Of a stretch of 64,000 nucleotides of DNA, positions 26,392 through 35,500 are shown one piece after another; within the stretch, counting starts at the first letter, position 1; each line of letters begins with the position of its first letter. The DNA lies in contig JAJDCO010000002.1 in the NCBI GenBank assembly GCA_029260795.1, forward strand, positions 50,440 through 114,439, given 5' to 3'. Source of the DNA: Planctomycetota bacterium. Lineage in GTDB: Bacteria; Planctomycetota; OFTM77. The notes under the pieces are model-generated. The model had not been told where the DNA came from. It saw only the letters and a list, made by a program, of their open reading frames with translations, and did not search any database. The position numbers and the translations under genes were made by a program.

Positions 26392-27177
26392 TCACCCGAT
26401 AACGCGCTCGCCCGTGATCGTGCAGGCGCCGGTGCAGCCGTCGGTCGTGATCCAGTTCCAAGTGCCCGTCAGGGTCTGGTTGTTGGCATTGATCTGGAGT
26501 ACGACGGTCGCGGTCTCGGTCACGTTGCCCTGCTGCCTCGCGAAGACGAACTTGACCGTGAAGCCGACGATCGTGCCGTCGAGGGTCCCGTCCTCTTGTG
26601 TCTCGGCCGTCACGTCTCCGCCGGATTGCGCGAGCGTCCACGTCTCCATGAACGACTCGAACTGCTGGCCCGAGCCGCAATCCTCGTTGCAGTCGAGGCT
26701 GAGCTCCCAGGTGCCGGTGGCGTCGAGGGCCGGGTCATCGGTCAATGATCCGGTCAGCGTGCACGAGCCGCTGCAGCTCGACGTGCCATCGGTCGAGGTC
26801 CAGTTGTCGGTGCCGGTCAGGCTCCTTCCGTCTTCGGAGATATCGAGCCGGATGTTCGAGGTCGTCTGAGCGCCGCCTTCGTTGACCGTGCCGCCGACGG
26901 CTACTGTCAGGCCGGACATCGAGCCCTCGAGGAGCTGCCCGTCGTCCAGTCGCACCGTGATCTTGCTGCCTTCCTGGATGACCGTGATCTTGTCGGTGGA
27001 CGTGTCGTTCGGACTGCCTCCGCAGTTGGACTCGTCGCAGACGGTCGTCGTCTCCCAGACGCCGGCGATGTTCGCTGCGGGAGGAGCGGGTGCGACGGCC
27101 GACGAGCTGCTCTTCGAGCAGCCGATCGAGAGAGTCGCCAACACGAGGAGGGCGGAGGTGCTTTGAAGTGCGTTCAC
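26392..27177 (-). CDS. Ser/Thr-rich lipoprotein of unknown function
   Basis: 261 residues from a GTG at 27177, chosen because GAAGGAGAG lies about eight bases upstream and the signal peptide starts right there (VNALQSTSALLVLATLSIGC). C20 is the predicted lipidated cysteine, followed by a Ser-rich linker. The mature part contains two or three similar beta-rich units of about 80 residues with paired cysteines (CDESNCGG, CSGSC, CNEDCGSG, CTGAC) and a recurring LTGTxxWxSTDG motif, so it arose by internal duplication. Each unit resembles the lipocalin-like or DUF-type ligand domains of small exported proteins. I cannot name a ligand. The stop lies 34 bases from the E1 repeat. Confidence 0.82.
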   Translation of the reverse strand: MNALQSTSALLVLATLSIGCSKSSSSAVAPAPPAANIAGVWETTTVCDESNCGGSPNDTSTDKITVIQEGSKITVRLDDGQLLEGSMSGLTVAVGGTVNEGGAQTTSNIRLDISEDGRSLTGTDNWTSTDGTSSCSGSCTLTGSLTDDPALDATGTWELSLDCNEDCGSGQQFESFMETWTLAQSGGDVTAETQEDGTLDGTIVGFTVKFVFARQQGNVTETATVVLQINANNQTLTGTWNWITTDGCTGACTITGERVIG

Positions 27178-27421
27178 GTGACTCTCTCCTTCGAATCGTC
27201 TTCCCATCACACGCCAGCGTTTCAAGCGCTGCGGCACGCTATCGCGGTCAGGCAGCGAGTGTCAAGGTGGTGCGCCTCGATGTCCGCGCCTCGGGCGGCT
27301 CCGACGAGCGACTCCCTCCCCTTGAGCGGTTGAAAGATCGGTTGAGCTCTGTCACCCTCCGGCCTCGTCGCCGCTGCCTCGGAGGCCCGGCGGCGATCGT
27401 GTCGAGGCCAGTGGAGACGCC

Positions 27422-28231
27422 ATGGAGCTGCCGTCCTTCTACAACGGTGCCTTCCAGCCCCGAGAGATCGCGAAGAAGATCGAGAGCATGGGCGTCGCCA
27501 AGGCGCGCGCCGATGCCGTCACCATCGTCGTGCTGGCCATTCTCGCTGGCGCCTTCATTTCGCTCGGCGGTCTCTTCTTCACCTTCGTGGTGTCGCAGTC
27601 GAGCCTGGGATTCGGTGTCACGCGACTGCTGGGTGGCCTGAGCTTCTGCCTCGGTCTGGTGCTGGTCGTGATCGGGGGCGCCGAGCTCTTCACGGGCAAC
27701 AACCTCCTCGCGATGGCATGGGCGAGCCGAGCGATCAGCACTCGCGAGGTCCTGCGGAACTGGCTGCTCGCCTACACGGGAAACGTGATCGGTTGCTTGG
27801 GGACGGCGCTGCTGGTCTTGCTCGCAGGCGTCGACGGGCTGGGAGGATCCGTCGTCCGAGACCAGGCCATTGCGATCGCGGTCGGCAAAGCGGATCTCCC
27901 CCTGGTGGAGGCCTTCTTCCGCGGCATCCTCTGCAACGCCCTCGTCTGCCTCGCCGTCTGGCTCGCTATGGGAGGGACCACGGTCACGGACAAGATCCTC
28001 GCCATCGTGCTGCCGATCACGGCCTTCGTGACGATCGGCTTCGAGCACTCGATCGCGAATTGGTTCTTCTTGCCCTACGGCATGGCGCTCGCCGAGCCGG
28101 GTGTCGTGTCCGTGAATGGCACCGTCGGCAACCTGGTGGCGGTGACCGCGGGCAACGTCGTGGGCGGCACGCTGCTGGTCGCCGGCGTCTATTGGGTCGC
28201 CTACCTCCGCGGCGGCACATCCCCTGAATGA
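27422..28231 (+). CDS. Formate/nitrite transporter family channel (FocA/NirC type)
   Basis: 269 residues from ATG 27422 with GGAG seven bases upstream, the normal family length. Six transmembrane helices are visible, starting near residues 34, 67, 110, 158, 190 and 238. Family motifs are clear: the N-terminal helix AREIAKKIESMGVAKA, GGAELFTGN in the first half, RGILCNALVCLAVW in the middle, GFEHSIANWFF with the pore histidine, and NVVGGTLLVAGVYW at the end. Members form pentameric inner-membrane channels for small monovalent anions such as formate, nitrite or hydrosulfide; the selectivity cannot be read from the sequence. No formate or nitrite metabolism gene is adjacent. Confidence 0.93.
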   Translation: MELPSFYNGAFQPREIAKKIESMGVAKARADAVTIVVLAILAGAFISLGGLFFTFVVSQSSLGFGVTRLLGGLSFCLGLVLVVIGGAELFTGNNLLAMAWASRAISTREVLRNWLLAYTGNVIGCLGTALLVLLAGVDGLGGSVVRDQAIAIAVGKADLPLVEAFFRGILCNALVCLAVWLAMGGTTVTDKILAIVLPITAFVTIGFEHSIANWFFLPYGMALAEPGVVSVNGTVGNLVAVTAGNVVGGTLLVAGVYWVAYLRGGTSPE

Positions 28232-28355
28232 GGACGTCACCGGGAGGCGCTCACTCGATGGAGGCGGCGATGCTAGAACCGTCGACCTCGGACCGCGTCC
28301 CGCCGCCGGCCAGTGACGTCTTGGGCTCCATCTGCGCGACCACGGAGGACTGAGC

Positions 28356-29714
28356 ATGTCCCGAAGTCTCTCAATCCTGATCCTCGCCTTGCTGGGCGTC
28401 GGAAGCTCGATGGCCGACGACAGCCCGAGATTCCGTGGGCGCGACGGCAACGGGTTCTCTGCCATCCGGAGCTTCCCGGACGAGTGGAGCACCGACGAGA
28501 ACGACGCTTGGAGCGTGGCCATCCCGGGTGGGGGCTGGTCCTCGCCGATCGTGGTTGGAGACCTCGTCCTGGTGACGACCGCCGTCTCGGGCGAGGCCGG
28601 CAAGCCCAAGGGATACCGGGCGAGCGTTCTCCTACCCCCATCGATGGGGCGGGCGGCCGCACCTCCTTCGAGCCCTGTCAACTTCCTCCTGCTCGGAATC
28701 GACCTCACCTCGGGCTCGGTCCGTTGGACTCGAAGGGTCGCGGCCGCCAAGCCCCCGTATCCGATTCACCCGTCCAACACGTACGCCACCGAGACACCGG
28801 CCAGCGATGGCGAGCGAGTCTTCGCATACTTCGGAGCCATCGGCCAGCTGACGGCTTTGGATCTCGCCGGCGAGGAGCTTTGGAAGCAGGACGTCGGGAC
28901 TTACCCGATGAATGGGGGCTTCGGAACGGGAAGCTCGCTCGCCGTGGGCACAGGGCTCATCTACGTGCTGAGTGACAACGAGCAGTCGTCTTTCATGGTG
29001 GCGTTCGACGCGAAGTCCGGTGAGGAGCGCTGGCGGCGCGAGCGAGCCAAGGGCTCGGCTTGGAGCACCCCGACCATCTGGGAGTCGAAGGACGGCACGG
29101 TCCTCGTCGCCGGCGGTCCGGGTCACGTCACCGCTTACGATCCGATGACCGGCGAGACCGTGTGGAAGCTCGGGAGCTACCCCGGCTCGTTCACCGCTTC
29201 ACCGATCTGGACCGACGATCGGTTCATTCTCGGAAGCAGCGGTCCGCTGAGTCGAGGACCGCTCATGGCCATTCAGAGCGGCGCGAAAGGCGAGATCACC
29301 TACGGAGAAGAGAGCGAAGCAGTCGTCTGGAACAACGATCGTTCGGGCCCGGGCATGGCGTCGCCCGTCCTCCACCAGGGCCTTCTCTACGTGATCGGTT
29401 CGGGCGGCATCCTCGCCTGCTACGACGTCAGTGACGGAGATCAGGTGTATCGCGAGCGGCTGCCCGAGTCGAGCAACATGAGCGCGTCCCTTTGGGCGGC
29501 GGGGGATCGGGTGTTCCTCTTGGACGAAGAAGGCCAGACCCTCGTCATCCGGGCAGGTCGCGAGTTTGAGATCGTTCGGCGGAACGTGATCGACGACCTC
29601 TTTTGGTCGACGCCGACTCTGGCCGGAGACCGCTTGCTGCTGCGGGGAGCAAACAAGCTGTACTGCATCCACGAGTCGAAGGCCGACGACTCCGCAGGCC
29701 AGCCATCGAGGTGA
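28356..29714 (+). CDS. Secreted PQQ-like (BamB-type) beta-propeller protein
   Basis: 452 residues from ATG 28356 with CGGAGGAC upstream. Residues 1-20 are a signal peptide, and the mature protein starts with the RFRGRDGNGFS motif typical of the large planctomycete PQQ-like propeller family (usually W/F-RGxxxxG). Blades carry W-SSPIVVGDLVLVTT, TYATETPASDGERVFAYFG, WSTPTIW and FTASPIW signatures with YDPMTGETVWKL turns, giving seven or eight blades. No PQQ dehydrogenase catalytic residues are evident, so a scaffold or binding role is more likely than enzyme activity. It lies 124 bases after the anion channel in the same direction; the gap is too large to claim an operon. Confidence 0.88.
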   Translation: MSRSLSILILALLGVGSSMADDSPRFRGRDGNGFSAIRSFPDEWSTDENDAWSVAIPGGGWSSPIVVGDLVLVTTAVSGEAGKPKGYRASVLLPPSMGRAAAPPSSPVNFLLLGIDLTSGSVRWTRRVAAAKPPYPIHPSNTYATETPASDGERVFAYFGAIGQLTALDLAGEELWKQDVGTYPMNGGFGTGSSLAVGTGLIYVLSDNEQSSFMVAFDAKSGEERWRRERAKGSAWSTPTIWESKDGTVLVAGGPGHVTAYDPMTGETVWKLGSYPGSFTASPIWTDDRFILGSSGPLSRGPLMAIQSGAKGEITYGEESEAVVWNNDRSGPGMASPVLHQGLLYVIGSGGILACYDVSDGDQVYRERLPESSNMSASLWAAGDRVFLLDEEGQTLVIRAGREFEIVRRNVIDDLFWSTPTLAGDRLLLRGANKLYCIHESKADDSAGQPSR

Positions 29715-30114
29715 CGCGCCAGCGAATGATTGCCTGACTCCCGGCGATTCGTTCCTCGTCGAGTCAAGCCTGCTCCGCGGTTCGACTCAACCGAGCCGGC
29801 TCGACCGACCGGCAGCCGGGCTCCCGATCAACGCCGTCTCGGCCCGTGCCTCGAGATCGGTGCGAACGCGGTGAACAGATCGCGCAAGCGAGCTGAGCCG
29901 GCCCGGCCGATCGAGGCTGTGCGCCTGGCTCCGCACTCCCGACCTGGACCTGAATGACCGCTCAGGCGGCGCCTCCATGCAGATTCCTCGGCTTCGGATG
30001 TCCCGTGATCCGAAGTGAGGGCTCTCTCCTCGAGTGAGCCAGGGCAGCGTAGCCCAGGCAGCTACGAAGGAGACTCGGCCAGCGCCGAGTCGAGACGCAT
30101 GGAAGGAATCGAGC
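29715..30114. other. Intergenic region, nothing recognised
   Basis: 400 bases between the PQQ propeller and a small lipoprotein gene. Short frames are present on both strands, but they are Arg/Pro-rich, lack ribosome-binding sites and match nothing I know. I see no convincing hairpin. The promoter of the lipoprotein gene is expected near 30050-30100. Confidence 0.4.
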
Positions 30115-30348
30115 ATGAACACCATGACGAGATTCCACGGTCGCGATGATCTCCTCGGTCGCATTCTCGCAGTCGCATTGCTCGGCAGCCTTCTGCTCGC
30201 GAGCGTCGCGTGCGGAGGCGGAGGTGGAGGCGGCTTGGCATTGGCGGATCCGCCCGTGGATGGAACCGGAGACGATCCTCCCGAGAGTGGTGGTGGCGAA
30301 GGCGCCGTTTGGAACAAGTTCGATTGGAACGATCAGCCTTGGCAGTAA
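30115..30348 (+). CDS. Very small Gly-rich lipoprotein
   Basis: 77 residues from ATG 30115, with GGAAGGAATC just upstream. The signal peptide (RILAVALLGSLLLASVAC) ends at C33, the likely lipidated residue, followed by seven glycines. The mature part is only about 44 residues, acidic and Pro/Gly-rich, ending in the aromatic motif NKFDWNDQPWQ. No domain can be assigned. The gene stops 26 bases before the next secreted-protein gene, and the shared direction and spacing suggest co-transcription. A peptide this short may serve as an anchor or partner for the protein encoded next. Confidence 0.7.
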   Translation: MNTMTRFHGRDDLLGRILAVALLGSLLLASVACGGGGGGGLALADPPVDGTGDDPPESGGGEGAVWNKFDWNDQPWQ

Positions 30349-30374
30349 GGCTCGAAGCAATAAAGGACAATACA

Positions 30375-30923
30375 ATGAACAGAAACACACTGAAGTCTCT
30401 CGTCGCCATCGGCGCTCTTCTCGGCGTGTCCGTGGGCGCGCTCGCCTCGATGACGATCGGAGCTCGCGGGGGAATGCACCGGTTCAAGGCTGGGGACCCC
30501 GCCCGCGCCGAAGACGTCAATGCGAACTTCGACTATCTCGATCTCGGACTCGCGAACGTTGTAAGCGAATCCAGCCAGCACGACCGCCGGCTCTCTTCGC
30601 TCCAGAGCCGAGTGGACCGAATCGAGCCGCAGGCGGCTCTCGCCTGGGGGACGGTCGACGAGGCGGGGCGCGTTCTCACTGGGTCACGGAACTTCCAGGT
30701 CTCGCGCAATCGCGAAGGTGCCTACATCATCGCGGTCCGGGGAGAGGTGCTCGACGAGGGACTGAATGCGGCGATCGTAACGTCGCTCGATTCCCAGGAC
30801 CCTTACCTCGCGGTCGCGGCCTTCGACGACGGACAGCTCTATGTCGGGATGATCGAACCTTGGAAGGAACGCGACCAGCTTCGGGCTGCCACCTTCTCCT
30901 TCGTGATCCACGGGAGTCGCTAG
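30375..30923 (+). CDS. Secreted coiled-coil protein with AGDPxxAxxVNxNF motif
   Basis: 182 residues from ATG 30375 with AAAGGA upstream. Signal peptide at residues 1-25 (LKSLVAIGALLGVSVGALA). Residues 34-50 hold FKAGDPARAEDVNANFDYLD, a linker seen before trimeric coiled coils in bacterial secreted and tail-fibre-like proteins. A heptad stretch follows (LSSLQSRVDRIEPQAAL), and then a compact beta-rich C-terminal domain of about 95 residues (WGTVDEAGRVLTGSRNFQVS). The layout suggests an exported fibrous oligomer with a C-terminal head. It lies 26 bases after the small lipoprotein gene and is probably co-transcribed with it. Confidence 0.75.
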   Translation: MNRNTLKSLVAIGALLGVSVGALASMTIGARGGMHRFKAGDPARAEDVNANFDYLDLGLANVVSESSQHDRRLSSLQSRVDRIEPQAALAWGTVDEAGRVLTGSRNFQVSRNREGAYIIAVRGEVLDEGLNAAIVTSLDSQDPYLAVAAFDDGQLYVGMIEPWKERDQLRAATFSFVIHGSR

Positions 30924-31076
30924 AGATCCAACGCAGCCAGCTCTTGCCCGCGCCGACAGGGCGATCCCTGCGGTCAGCAAAAAATATGAAGAAGCTCCGC
31001 ATGATCGGCTGAGTCAGGACTTCCTCTCGGTGTCGGGCGGCTCGGACGCCGCCCGAGTTCCCATTCGGAGGAGGTC

Positions 31077-32207
31077 ATGATGCGCAGCTTCACGCAGCGA
31101 CTAGCACTCGCCGTCGCCTCGGTCGGATTCTTGTTCGTGAGTCTGGGGTCGCCGGCGGCTCAGGCACAGTGCCAAGCCGCGGCGACCTGGATCGAGTTCG
31201 GCGACGGTTTTCGCAACGGCGGCCCGGGCGACACGACGCCGACCGTCACGATCAGCAACAGTCCCGAGCTCGGAGCGACGATCGACCTGATCGTGCAGAA
31301 CCCGGGCAGCGGCGGCAACGCTGCCTGCATTCTCTTCAGTGACCGAGTCGGTGCCGAGTCGAGCCCGTTCGGGGGCACAATCCACGTCGATCGCTTCAGC
31401 GCGGCCGCCTTCGATATCGCCCTACCCTTGGCGGCGGGCGAGAGCCGTTTCTCGTTGACGCTGCCAAGCGATGCGAAGCGTTGTGGGCAATCGATCTTCA
31501 TCCAGGTGCTGCTGATCGACGCGGGCGCGGCGAGTGGTGTCGCGTTCAGCAACGGTCTCGAGCTGATCCTCGGGGATCCCCCGCGGATCTTCGGAAGCGA
31601 TCTGGGTGGGGCGCTCTTCGTCGCCGACGCCTCCCAGGCCCAGGCGAGGCTGGTGGGGTACATGGGAGTCGTGATGTGGGACATCGCTGCGACACGGGAT
31701 GGCTCGGTGATCTACGGCGTCACCTCCGGCGGCTCCCTGTACACGATCGATCCGGCGACGGCGCAGGCGACGTTCCTCGTCAACTTGTCGATCGCCGGAC
31801 CCTTCAATGGCCTCGAGATCGACGCCGCCGGGACGCTCTGGGCATCCGGCAGCCGGGCCCTCGCCACGATCGATCCGAGCACCGGGCAGACGACCATCGT
31901 GAGTGATCTCGGTGGGCGAGTCTCGGCCGGCGACATCGCGTTCGGCAATGATGGCTCGCTGCTCGTCACGACCACCAGCCGGGAGCTGCTCGCGATCGAT
32001 CCGCAGACCTACCAGGTCACGGTGCGGGGGCAGATCGACGGCGACGTCTACGGCCTCGCCTGGGCGCGCGATCTTCGTCTGTACGGATTCCGAGGCAACC
32101 GTCACGTCGTCCGCATCGACGAGAGCACCGGCGCGACCGAAGACCTCGGCCTCATCCAAGCCGACTTCAACCCGGGCGGTCTCGCCGGCGCAACGACCGT
32201 GTATTGA
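31077..32207 (+). CDS. Secreted protein: shared N-terminal domain plus SMP-30/NHL-like propeller
   Basis: 376 residues (ATG 31077; the adjacent ATG 31080 is equally possible, both served by GGAGGAGG). Signal peptide at residues 1-31. Residues about 32-165 are a copy of the unnamed secreted domain (ATIDLIVQNPGSGGNAACIL, SRFSLTLPSDAKRCGQSIF, SNGLELILG). Residues about 170-376 form a beta-propeller of NHL/SMP-30 type with repeated TIDPxTxQxTxV motifs (YTIDPATAQATFLVN, ATIDPSTGQTTIVSD, LAIDPQTYQVTVRG) and W-DIAATRDGSVIYGV blades. No metal-ligand pattern of a lactonase is certain, so a binding role is more likely. A strong hairpin at 32247-32280 should end its transcript. Confidence 0.82.
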   Translation: MMRSFTQRLALAVASVGFLFVSLGSPAAQAQCQAAATWIEFGDGFRNGGPGDTTPTVTISNSPELGATIDLIVQNPGSGGNAACILFSDRVGAESSPFGGTIHVDRFSAAAFDIALPLAAGESRFSLTLPSDAKRCGQSIFIQVLLIDAGAASGVAFSNGLELILGDPPRIFGSDLGGALFVADASQAQARLVGYMGVVMWDIAATRDGSVIYGVTSGGSLYTIDPATAQATFLVNLSIAGPFNGLEIDAAGTLWASGSRALATIDPSTGQTTIVSDLGGRVSAGDIAFGNDGSLLVTTTSRELLAIDPQTYQVTVRGQIDGDVYGLAWARDLRLYGFRGNRHVVRIDESTGATEDLGLIQADFNPGGLAGATTVY

Positions 32208-32546
32208 GTGAGGCAAAGATTGGACTCGAAGCGTTCGCCGAAGCGAAAGGAGTGTGCTCGCAATCGCGAGCGCACTCCTTGACTTGGAATCAGCCGAGCC
32301 GCGACCGGCAGTCGTCACGTCGCGCATGAGGTCTCGTTTGATGAAGTCGGGAGGAGAAGCGATCGTGCGACCACGACGAGAGAGCGGTCCGTGCGGGCGG
32401 CAGCGCATGGGGTGTCAGGGCCGCAGCAGGATCCATCGGATGCCAAGCACTGGGAACGAGGCCGTCACGAAGGGCTGCTCTATCGAGAGATGGGCAGCTC
32501 GCGTATTCTGTCCCAGGAATCCTCACCGCACTCCGCGGGGCCTCGA
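32208..32546. other. Intergenic region: terminator hairpin, then 5' region of TPR-CHAT gene
   Basis: Apart from the hairpin at 32247-32280, the 339 bases hold no gene I would call. An open frame runs into the TPR-CHAT gene from 32391, but its translation has no signal peptide or domain, so I treat it as untranslated leader. Confidence 0.4.
32247..32280 (+). terminator. Strong stem-loop downstream of the secreted propeller gene
   Basis: A 15-base stem (AAGGAGTG-T-GCTCGC against GCGAG-C-GCACTCCTT with one mismatch) encloses the loop AATC, 40 bases after the stop at 32207. There is no long U-tract, so termination efficiency is uncertain. Confidence 0.7.
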
Positions 32547-35500
32547 ATGCTCACGCTGCTGATCGCAACTCTGCTCGCGCTCCCGATCCAAGAGGCCCTC
32601 CGCGACGGTGAACCGCACGCTTTCCGCCTGGGTCTCGAGGATCCCGTCCTCGAGGGCATGGGTCCTTCGAAGACGTTCCGCTACGTCATCCAGTCCGATG
32701 ATGCGGTGCTGTTCCTCTATGCTCGCTCGGACGAGCTTGACCTCGTGCTTCGAGCGGAGCTGAAAGCCCCAGACAAGTCGAGCAGCGGCGCTGCGGCACT
32801 CCTCACCGGGAAGAGACGCTCGTCCGTCCACGAAGACGACGACTCGGGCGGCGGCACGACCCCCTTCCTGCTCATCGGGCACCGAGGTGGCGGCGAGCTG
32901 CGTATTCGGGTCGCGGCGAAGGGCTCTTCAGCGGCCGGAGAAGCGATCGTCCAGGTTTCGGAGTCCCGCGAGACCGTGGCCACCCGAGCGGCTGCCACGA
33001 CCGCACCGGTCGCGATCGCCGAAGCGAAGCGCCTTGCCGCCGAAGGGCAGCACGCAGCGGCACGAGCGAAGCTCACGAGCAGCATCGAGCGACTGCTCAG
33101 CACTGAAGGCGCCCAACGGAGCCTCGCGATCGAGTATGCCCTCTTCGATCTCGGGCTCGAGGCAAGGAATCGGTCGGATCTGAACGCGGCGAACGCGGCC
33201 TGGGCGCAGGTCCATGAACGGCGCTCGCAGACGCTGCCAGACGATCATCCAAATCTTCAAAGCTCGCGCACCAACTTCGCGTTGTCGATCAGGGACCTGG
33301 GGGATCTCCCCGGCGCGCGGGCGCTCCAAGAGAAGGTGCTCTCGGTGCACTCGAAGAACCTGCCGGACGATCATCCCGATCTTCTGGTCTCGCGCTCGAA
33401 CCTGGCGTTGACGCTCGGTAGCCTGGGGGATCTCGCCCGTGCGCGCTCGCTCCAAGAGAAGGTACTCTCGGTGCGCTCGAAGAATCTGCCGGACGATCAT
33501 CCCGATCTTCAGTCCGCGCGCTCGAACCTGGCGTGGACGCTCTATGTCCTGGGGGATCTCGCCCGTGCGCGCTCGCTCCAAGAGAAGGTGCTCTCGGTGC
33601 GCTCGCAGACTTTGCCGGGCGATCACCTCGATCTTCTGTCCGCGCGCTCGAACCTGGCGACGACGATCAAGGCCCTGGGCGATCTCCCCGGCGCGCGCGC
33701 GCTCGAAGAGAAGGTGCTCTCGGTCGAGTCGAAGACGTGGCCGGACGACCACCCCAAACTTCAGGCCTCGCGCACGAACCTGGCGTCGACGCTCTTTGCG
33801 CTGGGCGATCTCCAAGGTGCGCGCGCGCTGAATGAGAAGGTGCTCTCGGTCGAATCGCAGACGTTGCCGGACGATCATCCCGATCTTCAGTCCTCGCGCT
33901 CGAATCTGGCGTTGACGCTCTATGCCCTGGGCGATCTCCCCGGCGCGCGCGTGCTCTTTGAGAAGGTGGTCTCGGTCGAATCGAAGACGTTGCCGGACGA
34001 CCACCCCGATCTTCAGTCCTCGCGCTCGAACTTGGCGTTGACGCTCTATGCCCTGGGCGATCTCGCCCGTGCGCGCTCGGTCCAAGAGAACGTGCTCTTG
34101 GTACGCTCGCAGACTTTGCCGGACGATCACCCCGATCTTCAGCTCTCGCGCTCGAATCTGGCTCTGACGCTCTTTGCCCTGGGCGACCTCACCCGTGCGC
34201 GCTCGGTCCAAGAGAAGGTGCTTTCGGTGCGCTCGCAGACTTTGCCGGATGATCATCACGATCTTCAGACATCGCGCTCGAACCTGACATTGACGCTGGT
34301 CCGGCTGGGCGAGGTCGAGCGGGCGGCGGAGTTGACGCAGAGTATCGCCCGCGGTACGAGAGGAGCGCTCGAGAGTTTCCAAGAGACTCTCTCCCCGCGC
34401 GAGATCGAGGCGATGGCTTCCGGCTTCGATCGGGAGATCGACACGGTCCTCTCCTTCTCCGGGCTTGCCGCATTGCCTTCGGCGGACGCCGAGGCCTTTG
34501 CTCTCGTGGAGACGGCGCGGGTCGCAGCGGCGTGTGGCCGTCGACTGCTGCGGGCCGAGGCCGAGATCGGCGACGAGAAGACCGCTGAGCTGCGATCGCG
34601 GCTCGAGCAGGCGAGCGCGGAGGTGACTCGACTGTCTCGGAGCGAGCGCAGCGAGGGGCTCTTCACGGCCGTACGAGAGAAAGAGCTTTTGCAGAAGCAG
34701 CTTCGGGCAGTGCTCACCCATCAGCTCGAGAAGAAAGGCCGACTCTTCAAGCCGGAGGCGTCGGCGATTGCGACGGCGCTGGCGCCGGGCGACGCGGCGG
34801 TCGGTTTCTGGCGCTACGACCCGTGGGAGCTGGATGAAGCGACACCCACATTCCTGCCGTGTGTCCCGAGCGTCCTCGCTTATGTCGTTCGCCCCGGAAA
34901 GCCGCTCGCGCGCGTCGAGCTGGGAGCAGCCAAAGACATCGAGCAGGCGGTCAAGGCGTGGCGACGCGCGATCGCGGCACCGACGGAGCGTGGAATATCG
35001 CGAGAGGATCCCGAGGATCCCGTGCGAGCTCGCGGCGAGGAGCTTCGAGCCCTCGTGTGGGATCCGATCCGGGAATCGTTCGGGGACGCAAAGCGCGTGA
35101 TCGTTGCCTTGGACGGTGTGCTGCACCTCGTGCCCTTGGATGCATTGCCGCTGGGCGAAGGTATCGTCGGGGACACGCTGTCGATCGAGGTGCGCACGTC
35201 GCTCAAGGAGCTGACGGTGCGCGAGGAGGATCTCACGAGTGAGCCGTCGCTCCTGGCGCTCGGGGGCATCGAGTACGACCTGCCCGCGACGTGGACGGCG
35301 AGTGAGGAATCGGACGCCGCGGAGCTGGTCCGAGAGCCGGGCGCAGTGATCACCCGCGGCGCCCCGAAAGACATTGTGCGGAGCTGGGAGACGAGCTTCA
35401 CGGAGCTGCCGGCGACCGAGAGCGAGGTGGACGCGGTGGCCAAGTACTTTGCCAAGGTGTTCCAAGGAAAGTGGGCACAGGTCCTCAAGGAGAGCAACGC

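Noticed and set aside
33222..34330. 126-bp repeats as a noncoding satellite or CRISPR
   Set aside because: The period is 42 codons, the frame is kept throughout, and each unit is a TPR pair of helices.
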